Shown: one piece after another, positions 22,740 through 33,600 of the stretch
How the letters are laid out: every line of letters begins with the position of its first letter
How positions within the stretch are numbered: the stretch's first letter is position 1
DNA from: Reticulitermes lucifugus
Taxonomy: Eukaryota > Arthropoda > Insecta > Blattodea > Rhinotermitidae
Assembly (NCBI GenBank): GCA_026260175.1
Contig: JAKCWW010000558.1
Coordinates: forward strand, 40,890-104,889
DNA length: 64,000 nucleotides
Direction: 5' to 3'
Notes under the pieces: generated by a model
What the model was told of the DNA's origin: nothing
The model's input: the letters and a program-made list of their open reading frames with translations, nothing else
The model's database searches: none
Position numbers and translations under genes: made by a program

Positions 22740-23160
22740 ATTTCCATTAAGCCTTGCAAGGTTTTTTTCATGTAATCCAAAACAAAAAAATTGGCCAGGT
22801 GAATTTTAGGTCTAAGCATCAAGTCCCTGATAAGCATACTAGATATCGCAGAAAGTTCAGTTTAGGAAGGCATATATCTTGTGAGACCATTGCGGAGGTG
22901 CACCGTCCTGCTGGAATGTGGCAAAATCATGATCATCTAGCTGTTGAAGAAAAACAAATTGCTGTAGTATATCCAGTAAAGGGGCTCAATAAATTGTTTG
23001 CTCACTAATGAAATAGGTCATACACTTTGTAGTGCATAACACCCCACACCAGGCAATCAATTTTGAGACTTATCCTCACATATTTGTAGGAAATATAGGG
23101 ACTTGCCTTTTCCCAAATGATCTGCTTATGCATGTTGATGGCTGACACTTGTCTCTGTTT
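22740..23160 (-). pseudogene. mariner/Tc1-superfamily transposase fossil
   Basis: Read on the minus strand in shifting frames it gives RIWGK-like and SLKIDCLVWGVMHYKVYDLF (the strand around the second catalytic aspartate), then FQQDGAPPQWSHKIYAFLN, the unmistakable FQQDGAPPH-type motif of DDE transposases of this superfamily. Stops and frameshifts break it repeatedly. The N-terminal HTH part is not recognisable, and the third catalytic acidic residue region is decayed. Confidence 0.75.
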
Positions 23161-23807
23161 CATAGAGTTCATTAGAATGACAAAATATTCTGTTTGCAAT
23201 GAAAGAAACAAACATGAATTCCCTAGTAAAACCTTTAAAGTCTGCTTTCGTACAGCATTTGTCTTACATATCATACATTTATTGGTATCAAGAGCATACA
23301 GTGTCACCAGCATCTAACAAGTCAAATGGTAAACTGAAAAACATGTCACTTCATAATGCAGCATTATAAAAACTACTTGTACCTACCTGCAACATCCTGT
23401 TGGTTACACTGTCACGGTAATGTCAGTGTATGCCATCTTCTACATTTAGTGTAAAAAATGAAAAATCTCGTTTAATTGCCAACATAACTACAATTGTGGG
23501 AATAATTAAACGAGAATTTCATTTGTTATGAATGTGACGGGATACTATAACCCAGGATTCTACATTTACATTCACACATTACATCAATAACTCTACATAG
23601 ACTACATTTACACAAAGTTATTGCATAAACACCTAACAAATCCGATAAATATATGTAAGTGCATATCCAGAGGTATATAAGGTACTATAATTAAATTCCT
23701 CATTTCAGTATCGCAATACCTGGCATGACAATTTGAGACTGACCGCCAATTTCGGACGCACTGCTGCCATTTACGCAATTTTCTTCTTCCCGCCATTGAA
23801 GCCATAC

Positions 23808-24022
23808 TCTTCCATATGTTGTAATCTGTGGTCTTTTGGGTGATTACACGGCGTCGTAAGGTAATTATTTACCGACGTTTCGGGACGTGTCGGTCCCATC
23901 TTCACGGGTCGAGATTCCACGAAGGAATCTTGATCCGTGAAGACGCCGTGTAATCACCCAAAAGACCACAGATTACATCAACATCGCGGCGGAAGCCTGA
24001 AATCAAGGTCTTCCATATGTTG
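23808..24022. mobile_element. Small foldback retroelement with hammerhead-like core and 14-bp TSD
   Basis: The 14-mer TCTTCCATATGTTG occurs at 23808-23821 and again at 24009-24022, as a target-site duplication around a 187-bp insert. Inside, two 36-bp perfect inverted arms (23820-23855 and 23942-23977; their outermost 2 bp overlap the left TSD copy) flank a minus-strand hammerhead-like segment at about 23869-23919. That segment has core GTGAAGA (C3 changed to G), stem II GGGAC/GTCCC and GAAAC. No coding capacity. It resembles a non-autonomous Penelope-derived element. Confidence 0.75.
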
Positions 24023-24029
24023 ATTGTGG

Positions 24030-25190
24030 GAAATTGTGCAATTCGTAGTTTGTAAATAAGTGATAATATGTCCATAATGGTTTAGTTCGTAGTTTACCAC
24101 AGTTAAATCCATATACACAACACTATAAATCATATTTAATATTGCAGTCCAACACAGCACCCAATTTTTACATGGGGTTATTGGTTACAGTGACATATTT
24201 GTGCACAAGTTTCATGGGTGCCATGGGCAACCGGCCGTCTCCGTGGTTTCCTATGTGACCTGTAGTCTTCTTCTTCCTCCTCCTTTTCTACCTTAGCACG
24301 ATAAGGTCTGTTGGCGTTCCTAGGTAAGCCGCCCGTGTTCTTTCTTACGAATGACCGGGGTTCTGTAGTTTCATAGCCTAACATTTTCTTACGCAACCTG
24401 TAGTCCTTTTATACTACCCATAATTGTAAGCTGTGATAACCACGGGTCTGTGATAGTAATGTTACCTACCAATGTTTTCTCTGCCGTGATTTCAATCTTT
24501 AATCTCTGTTCTATTCTTCCCGAATATGTTGCAGATGGCGCGTGCATGTGTGTGATTTCAAATGTACAGAGTGCAGGAATTAACAAAAGTATATTGTTTT
24601 AACGGTTTCTGTTTTTCAGACGTGCATAGATTTCAATACGGGTGTGAACTTATATGATTTGTAATTTTGCTTGGTGGGACACAACATAGAACTTAAGAAT
24701 GGTATGAATCGCAAGACTGTCATTAGGCTGATCAAACATAACCTCAGCGACCATGGGCGGTGTGTAATTGTGTTTATCTTTATTTTCAGTCTGCACTTTT
24801 CAATTTCCAGAGCTTATTAACTGTGGTGTTACTGCTTATATGCACTTGTGCATATGTAAGATCATTATTTCCCAGTTTGCTGGACAGGAATAAAGTAGGG
24901 TATGTATACATGTCTTGATTATATGAATTCATAATCTTTCACACAACCAAATCTGGTCTGTCAGCACACTGCAAGAGTTCGCCATTGTGGCAACATGTAT
25001 AAAGTTAAAAGCTGTAAGAGGGATGGCAGGTGATGGAAATATGAATAGTCCTAACATATATCACTATTTATAGTCATAATGCTGTGTTGGACATACATAA
25101 ACTTGCACAACCCTACCTAATTGGTCATTGATCTTGGTTGTGCCCATTTTTTGCTTCGAGTCATTTACATAGTTTCAATCCTGTTCTTGT
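24030..25190. other. Intergenic DNA, no secure gene
   Basis: It includes a minus-strand 72-codon open frame (24178-24396) with a charged stretch (KVEKEEEEEDYR) and a TATAAAAG just upstream. Neither resembles a known gene. The rest is AT-rich and featureless to the eye. Confidence 0.35.
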
Positions 25191-25192
25191 AG

Positions 25193-25229
25193 ACATCAAG
25201 GATTGCAGCTGAAATGGGAGATTCATTAG
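25193..25229 (+). CDS. Candidate micro-exon of an unrecognised short gene
   Basis: A 37-nt segment lies between a good acceptor (CCTGTTCTTGTAG) and a good donor (TTAG|GTAAGG). It contains an ATG at 25214 (MGDSL) and joins in frame to 25845-25918. The upstream exon, if any, is unknown. Confidence 0.3.
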
Positions 25230-25844
25230 GTAAGGGGGCAGCACTGACTGGGGTTTGCTGATTAGGTAAGACAGCAGTACTGACTGAGGTTTGTTACTGG
25301 CAAACTGGTACACAACATCTGGCATAATCATTTACCCAGAACATGAACACACTTCCCTGTGACACAATCATCCGTGCACAAACTACAATAACCACACTTT
25401 TTATGACATGCTATAGAGTACAACAATAACAAAGTCACAAATTGACAGATTAAGATTGGATAAGTGTTCCATTTCTACTACACATAATCATCATTGTTAT
25501 ATGAATCTTGCAATGTACTACTGAATATTAAAAGTAAGACAGTGTAATAATAATGAAACAGTTTTACATTTTACTAATATGTTATTTATTGCACATGACT
25601 TTTATTTTTATATTTAAAGCAGTATGCTTTAACTATATATACATATAGTTTGTTCATAAAGTACTTCATGTCAATTATGATTATGTTTTGTGTTGAAACA
25701 TGTTAAAGTATATTATGTGTTCTGAGGATTGCCTGCTGTTATTTAATGAGAACTATAATAAAAAAATATGAACTCAATTGTGAATGAGATGGTATATCTA
25801 TAAAATATTTAAATTCCTTGTTTAAGCGCAGTTGTTTGTTTCAG

Positions 25845-25918
25845 ATTACTCGGCACATTCTGGAAGTGTGCCCGAATTGGTGAAAGGAAGAGCCCTTATG
25901 TTGCTGTCAGTTGTGTAA
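25845..25918 (+). CDS. Candidate terminal exon of the same short gene
   Basis: An excellent acceptor (GTTGTTTGTTTCAG) precedes an open frame that, joined to the micro-exon, reads [20 protein letters not shown] and nine more residues to TAA. AATAAA follows at 25963-25968. The peptide is unrecognised. Alternatively these are the last exons of a longer or noncoding transcript. Confidence 0.3.
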
Positions 25919-26836
25919 TCATGGCATTCAGCATTCTTTTTTGGTCTTGACAAATTCTTCATAATAAAAAATTTTGGCTGACATGAACTGTTCAATTTGG
26001 AAGTATAAAGAACTGTTTATATGTATAAAATAAAGTGAACACTTGCATGACTGCATACAAATTTATTTCTGAATATTTTTGTTAATTAGTGCTTCTGGCA
26101 ACATAAATATAATTAACCAATTTAAGACATGGCGAGCATCCACGAGTCTGACCTGGATGGAAGTAGTACAACAGATACAAAAACCTTACATACACAGTTG
26201 TACATTTGTGGTCTTTCATGTTATGAAACACTAGATAGTGATGGTGTAATAAGCCTTTAGCTTATGGTTTCTTTATAGTAAAGTGTAATTGTGGTTGCTA
26301 AACTTTGATAGAATAATCAACTGGTTAACTCCTACTAATTTCAACATTGCCATTACAAACATGTTTTCTGGACCATATTCACTGTTTCAGGTCATGAATA
26401 TTGAAACCAACTCCTGTATTCAGTGCAGTTACTTAACAGGAAAGAGACATTACATGAATTGTGAAATATTCCCCTTATGGGCAGAACTGTCTGTTGGTTC
26501 GATTAGGCTTAACTTTGTAGTAACATGGCTTCTAGATGGCATACAAGTGAAGTATTTGTTGCTTGTACATTGATATTAGTATGACCTGGTTGAGAAAGCC
26601 AAAACCCATGAATGGTTGTAAAGCTGATTGGAGGAAGAACATTGATATTAGTAACTTGATGTATGTAATGTCTGCTGGGTAATTAAGTAGTTACAAATGA
26701 TAAAGTCAGTTTTGTTGGTTTACATGCCTGGACTGAAATACTCTTAGCTTCCATAGGTTTAATCAAATTTCATTTAAACTTCGTATCTGTAGTATATAAA
26801 GATATGACTGACATTACCTTAGTCATTTAAATAATA

Positions 26837-27004
26837 ACACCCAAGTGTTCCGTCCGACACGTGTATTTGTGAGATCTCATGAAATTTTTACACTTTTACC
26901 TTGGATTTTGTGTTTTTTTATCGTACACCTGATGATCGAATGATTGGAACATGTAGTGTATAAATAATTATCAAATACACGTGTCACATGGAACACTTGG
27001 TGTT
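26837..27004. repeat. Foldback element with near-canonical hammerhead-like motif
   Basis: Imperfect inverted arms (26837-26869 and 26972-27004; AAGTGTTCC...ACACGTGTATTTG against CAAATACACGTGT...GGAACACTT) flank a plus-strand hammerhead-like motif at 26925-26959. The layout is the same as at 23822-24008. Confidence 0.7.
26925..26959 (+). ncRNA. Hammerhead-ribozyme-like motif with canonical core
   Basis: Stem I pairs ACAC (26925-26928) with GTGT (26956-26959). The core CTGATGA (26929-26935) is canonical. Stem II is a weak CGA/TTG hairpin. The GAAA reads GAAC, one A short. Stem III is the palindrome ACATGT with UH = TA at 26954-26955. Confidence 0.6.
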
Positions 27005-27009
27005 GTTTG

Positions 27010-29860
27010 AGTTTATACACACAGTGGGATGGATAACGTCAAACTTAGTAATTTAGCTTGGTGTGGTGGTCCTCAAAGGAGTCAAAATAGAGGCAAATAT
27101 CCTCCTCAGCACAAGCAATGCAATCACAGAACACAACATAAATTTAAGCCACCATCTCTGATTTCCAAACCACAATGAAGATCTGAACACACATCTTGTG
27201 ATTTTATGAACTGTTCTGCCTAATGGCTGGTCATGGTTATTGGTTTGATGAAAAAAAGCTAATAGTGTAACATTTGATTTGTGTCCTTTCTTACACTTTG
27301 TGGCCTGAAACTACCACACAGAAGTTGCTTCTATCTCCCATAATTTGATGTATTCCCAACGGAAATCTTTTTTAAGTAATACTCTCCACTTTTTCACCAT
27401 CATCATTCATTAATGTGTCCATCTGAACAAAATCATACACAGAAGTTGATAAACTGCTTGATAAACTTTATTCTGAAATTGATAATGTGCAGACTTTTAA
27501 CCAATTGCACCTGCAGCGCAAGTGCACACCAATGTGTAAATCTGGGAACTGTATAGCTTATTAGGGCATTGAGACAGCTTGGAATTCATTATATATACCA
27601 GTATATAGACAGCTAAATAATTATATGCACTCATAAGTGAATGCCATTTTATTAGAATGAACAAACAATATCAATAACAATGTGATGCTGTAACAACTTT
27701 CAAGTAGACATGCCATGCCTCAGACTGTTAGTTACTGGTCTCTTACCATGGAGGCCCAGGTTCATTCCCACGAGAGTCTGTGTGGGATTTGGGTGGACAA
27801 AGTGATTTTGGAAGAGGTTTTTCTCCAAGTACTTCGGTTTTTGCCTACCAGTATTATTGCACCAATGTGTCATAGTGGTATTTTTTCTTCTTCCATTGAT
27901 GCAATATAACCTTAGAAAGTGATGGTGTCATTCAATAAAACACTAAAAAATACAAATAAACAATGGCAGCACAAAACAAAACATCTTGACATTCATATGA
28001 AGTTATAAAATTCCTCCAACTTGATTGTTTACATCAATCATATACAAATATGCAAATAAATTATCACAGTTGTAAGACACAAAGTCTTGGTTCCTTGGGT
28101 GCAATAATCCCTATGTAATAGATGCACCAATCAGTGATGTACTACACAGCTTGACAGAGTTAAATGAGAAATCAGTAGGATGTTTACTCGTCATGTCATG
28201 GGTAATAAATGGAAAAGAAATTTCAGAGTTTCATCTTTCAGTGCACATTAAATATTCCATTTTTAAAAGATGTTCTAAGTGTGGGGTATAATAACATAAT
28301 GCACAGATCTACTGCTCTGGGCACATCAGATAGCACTGAGTGATCAACAGCATACTTTTGATGTCATAAACATTTATTCCTGTGACAACATGGAGGTATT
28401 TGGTAGGGGGGGGGGAGGTATAGATCCACTCGCCCAAAACTTCAGCACCAGTGGAGGTGTGCGATCAGCATCCCACTCCTAGCACATTATAAAATCATGT
28501 GTCCTGTAGGTCTTGGCATCGTGTTTGTCACAGGTTACAGCAACTGTTTTCAGCCAAATTTTAAGATGTTCGCACCTCATAGATGTGTTATGCAACACCA
28601 TTTGAAAAGTATAAAATATAATTCCAGCAGCACAGAGCACAAAATGTTAACAGACAGTTTGTAACAGCAATTTAAGAGGTGGTCAGAAGATGCCACAAAT
28701 GCTTAATGTGCCTGACTGCTAGTTACAAAACACACAACTTTAGACAGATGTGTCATGAAGGGGCTAACATATTTCCTTTTTCATCTTCAGTCAATATTCT
28801 GATGCTATAACCTGATCATAAACTCTGCTCTGTAGATAAAATATTTATTGTTCACCTACCAATCTGCAGAGCTTTCTTATGCCGATGCACTATATTTCAC
28901 TCATTTTTACACAATTTGTGCCTAGATTAGCATCTTGCACTGGTGGTTTGGAGATATGTAATGATGGATAATATACTGAAACACCTATGTCCTGTATGGA
29001 ATTCACCCCTTTAAATTTCATAGTACTGACATACATGGGCACTATGAAAAACAAATTGAAACGACTGTAGAAGGAAGGAGTTATGGTCTGTTCAAGGAAC
29101 TGTCCCTTCATTTTCACGAATGGATTCAGGAAAACCATGAAAAACCTCAGCCAGGATAGCTAATTGGTTTCTAAGCTGTGTTAGGTCCATGATCGTCCAT
29201 ACATGCAACAGAAGTGCTATCACACTACCGCATTTCGGATTAAGGATTGTGTCAGATTCAGTACTGAAGAAGTGTTTCATAAAAAGCTCAGGTTCTTTAT
29301 TTTACATGTACTGTAGTGGTGTTTCTTTCTTCTGGAAAGAATCTATAAGTAACACTTGAGACAGAGCAGAGCAGGTAGTAGAAATATGAAGACTTGGAAA
29401 CTTGTGTAGTACACATTCCATATGACCCACATACGTGTATATCAACTAATCTATTCACATACTCCCCCATAAAGGAAATTAAATGTAAATATTTGCTGTA
29501 CAAAATGTATGAGGTAATATCAACCAACATATTTACATTATCATCTATAATCCATTCCACACGTCACATTCATCTCATTCATACGCTATGGAACATGAAT
29601 TACAAAAACATGGCAATAAAAAAACTCTTCATTTGGGTAAATATACACCACCTACCAATATTAAAGGTAGCTAGTCATTATGTGTATATAGAAGCACTAA
29701 AATACATAGGAATTGTTTACAGCACTGAGGCAGTACTTCAGATCTTTTCTTGTGTAGGTTATGAACACATTATATACTTGTGAGATTCAAGGTTATATCA
29801 TCACAGAACGAGAAAATGTGAGCATACCTGTAATGGACTCAATTTGGCTGGGGAAAATGC
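27010..29860. other. Intergenic/3' flanking DNA, no secure gene
   Basis: No exon of a known gene was found. It has a G-run near 28407 and many short frames. Part of it may be 3' UTR or last intron of RASA1 (see findings). Confidence 0.35.
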
Positions 29861-29996
29861 AACGCACAGACTACACTGTTCCAATAATCTCCGCAATGTG
29901 AGTCCTCTGCCTTCTGAACCTCAAGTTTTGTGTTCTTTGGCCCTACAAATTCGGAAATTATTTATGTACACTGTATGTGACCGATTTACACATACT

Positions 29997-30230
29997 TGTG
30001 GTAATGGAACTTGAAGTCACTGCAGTCCATATTTAGTGCTGACCCATACTTGTGACAATGGAACCTGATGCATCACTGTGGGTGTCTTAATCTCAATTAA
30101 ATTAGTCACTTTAGCCAGTATTGAGTACTGCCCCACAATTGTGACAATGGAACCTGATGCATCACTGTGGCTACAATTATCTCAATGAAATAAGTTACTT
30201 CAGTCCATCTTGAGTACTGACCACGTCCTT
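29997..30230. repeat. Imperfect tandem repeat, about 89-bp unit
   Basis: TGTGACAATGGAACCTGATG followed by CATCACTGTGG occurs at 30051 and 30140. A diverged partial unit (TGTGGTAATGGAAC) lies at 29997. The units end in a TGAGTACTG-like block. Confidence 0.75.
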
Positions 30231-30534
30231 GCACAAGCAACTATCTTATCATTTCCAAGTACTTCTGTTTATGTTTACTCAACATTTCAGTAACTGTAAC
30301 CAATTTCTTTATTGTGGCCTGAAAACCAGGAAAACAAATTAAATAACCCATCATATCATGAAATGTTTACGCAAAATACAGCTATCATGATGTGTAATGG
30401 TGTCATCAGTGAACATTAACATACAACATGAATATACCTGATGGTGTGACATATCTACTGGGGAGATGGTAGTGTTGATGTGCTTTCATTCACAAAATCC
30501 AAAATACACACTACAACAGTGAAATAGATCTTAC

Positions 30535-30660
30535 TTGACTTTTACTGAGGGCTTTCAACTCGTTCAAGTGAGAAACACAGATGTGGTGTAATGTCCCCAA
30601 GTCACGAGCAGGATCACCTTTGATCCGTGTTTCTTCTGGTTCTGGCTTGTCTGTCAAATT
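30535..30660 (-). CDS. RASA1: RASA1 exon 16
   Basis: Encodes NLTDKPEPEETRIKGDPARD then LGTLHHICVSHLNELKALSK, matching the human LAALHEICVAHSDELRTLS region. Phase 0 start and end; donor CAA|GTAAGA, so at least one more exon follows. Confidence 0.92.
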
Positions 30661-33600
30661 CTGAAACAAGGAAAAACTTAAGGATGTTATACATATTATA
30701 TAGCAGGCGAAGACGCATATAAGGAAGTAAAGAAATGAATGAATAGCTGGACCAACGAAGTTCTACATATATCACTTGCTGGTCCTCCAAATGGAAACTT
30801 CCTGCATGAGATCTGAGGTTTCCAGGTTAATAAAAACGTAGATTGTCATCTGGGCTATGAAGCTCTGTAGTCTTGCAGGTGGTTACCAACGTTTCAAAGG
30901 AAGTGCTCCCTCCATCTTCAGGGCAGAAAATTAAGATGGATGCATCAGGGTCCTCCAAAATGTTGGTAACCATCTATCCTATAGGGCTGACCTTGCCATG
31001 TAAGATCATCACTTGTCTGGGCAACTGAAGCAACACTTGGGAGATAGTATATTCCACAATAATGAGGAAGTGGAACTTCATAAGTGTTACTTATGGAACA
31101 GCTTTCATACATACTACATTTTAACATGTTATAATGATACGAGTTTTGAGGTTCTGGCAGCGGTATTGCTGAGGATTCTGTTCCTCTGGGACATGATGCT
31201 GCATATTCCAGCAAAACGGAATCCTTGTGTTACAATTAATTACTTACGGACAGCTGATCCAAGAACACAACCATTCGCTCCTTGTTTTTCAGTATGAATG
31301 GGTTGACAACTTCCATATAAGGTTCTTTGCCTCCAAATTCAACAAGATTTGCCAAATTTTGTAGACACTTTGCCACCATAATCAGTGAGCGGGCAGCCAT
31401 AGGAGGAGGTGGTTCTAAAACATATCACACTCACAGGTAACACCCAATTATTGCAAAGCTCCAAAAATTGCTCTGTGAATTGAAGCCATGCCAGGCAGAC
31501 AGACTGGAATAACCATAAAATTTATTATACATATCTTTACCGAAACACAAACCATAACTGCTGTAAAGGCTTAATTGTGCTTGATACAACGCTGAACAGC
31601 AATCTTGAAATTCCAATATTTACTTCAAATAAATATGTTACTGCTATAAAAAATGGCTTCCATATTAATTCTTGCATGCAAAAAGAATCACTTTTTTCCC
31701 CCTTCTCATTACTTCCAACAACACATCTTTAATTAAGATAAGCCTCCAGGTTTGTGACAGAGGGGTATTATTTAACTGATACATGTACTGTATACTTTCC
31801 AATGCCTTGTTTTCTGTTAAAACACAGCATTTCAAAAGGTGGCCCTGCTTCCATAAGAATCCTGCCCTGTTTGGTCCATTAGATTGAGCTAATCACTATC
31901 TTCAGATTAGGCATTGTGTTTTAACAGAAAACAACAGGAAAGTCCAACATATGTGACAATATACTCTTCAGTTAGGGAGAATATATACTGGTAATAAAGC
32001 ACAGTACTCAACTGAAATGGCATCCTAGCAACCCATGTTGTAGCTTTAAAAATACTGCCACTTTCCTTGCCTCCCCACCAAAAACATTTGGGTGTAATTC
32101 ACACAGAGTTGATGCAGTACCAAAAGTGAATTTTACAGTTTTTTGTGTCCTGCATTCCAAGTCTCATCTTGATATAACATGCTTGCCATATAAAAAGTAG
32201 AAACGAAAAACAGTATCATTACATGGATGTAAATTCTGGAAGCTCTTGGGCACAAACCTACTTTTAAAAATTTTAATATCAATTACACATCTACAACACT
32301 TCTTGATATCATTCCTTCTCTAATCATACAACTACCATTTTAAGTTAGGAGATATGACTTACAAAACAATCAGAAAGAGTTGGCTGTGATCCTAGGAACT
32401 ACACCTTATTTCTAAACAAAATTTCCATGTTAATTTATGGAAAGGAAAAAGAGTATACTGGGTTTACTGGAATGCAAGATGGCCTTAATCTAAGATGACC
32501 CTGAATAAAAGACAACTGCTGAAGGAAAATGCAGTTACCTGAATCTAAGAATATCCCCAGATAAGATATGTGCTGAGAAAAGATATTTTACTATCAATTT
32601 CATGTAGTTAACAAACAAAACAGGTTGGATACTATCTACCTTCACTAACCAGTGCTACTCTCCCCATCGTCATTGTTCTTAAACTGTCGGTCTTCACACG
32701 CGGTACCTTCATCTTCCTTGTACTTGTTGCTACCATTCTCAACCTAAACACTGTCATGCCACAACATGTCATCATCAGACCCATTCATTCCAGTTTTTAA
32801 AATCATAAGTCACTTCTGCTGTGATCTTATGCCATGCCTTGTTAATCCATTGACAAAGAAGAGGTTTCTCAGTTTTCCAACCAGGGTCAAAGCATTGTCC
32901 CCTCCTACAAGCTACTCGCTATACAGCTGCTTTAGGTGGTCTTTGAATGGCTTGTTCACTACAACACTGAACACTTGAACTTCGGCTCAGCAAGGTCCAG
33001 TTCAGTGCCTTGCACTCAAATTCAACATAATCCTACACGTTTAAACGCTGAACTTGAGGGAAAAACCCCACCTTCATTATGGTAAATATGGCAAATCATA
33101 AAGATGCCCTGTGTTATTTTCCCAGTCTCCAATTATCAACTTACCTGAGATCAAATTGAACTGTCGCGGATGTAAGATGGCAGGACACAACAACCTAAGG
33201 AATATAAAACCACTAACAACCCGTGTCCTGACAAGTCGTTCATGAGGCCACTTTCTCATTACTGTGCGTTGTAAACAGCCACATATGTACCTTACAGTCC
33301 TGAAAGATATATGAAAAGTCCTTTATAACAGGAGATCATCATCTTGTAACATTTACAGTGTTCTTGTTACCAATCTCATAGTATATAACATATATTCAAC
33401 TTTAAAACAAGGATGAAAATATGTGTTCCACTGAGTGCAAAAACTAAGGTCTCACTGCTAAAACCAACATAAATGCAAAAGTACAAAAGTGGCAAAAGAA
33501 TATGGTGCTTGCCATGCTATTGTTGGTTAGCAGAAGATTAAGAGAAGCAAAACTGAGAAGTGGTGGTGCTCTGGCAAAGTTTCAATTGATGGCCTGAAGA

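Noticed and set aside
22754-23317. Plus-strand frames over the mariner fossil
   Set aside because: Antisense shadows of the decayed minus-strand transposase.
24178-24396. Charged 72-codon frame as a confident gene
   Set aside because: No family resemblance and no splice or start context beyond a TATA-like word; kept only as a low-interest finding.
28480-28600. Minus-strand frame containing LKIWLKTVAVTCDKHDAK as the RASA1 last exon
   Set aside because: A superficial AVT resemblance only. It has no acceptor in the right phase and a poor polypyrimidine tract.
29394-29783. 129-codon plus-strand frame
   Set aside because: AT-rich, no motif, no splice or promoter context; expected by chance in this composition.
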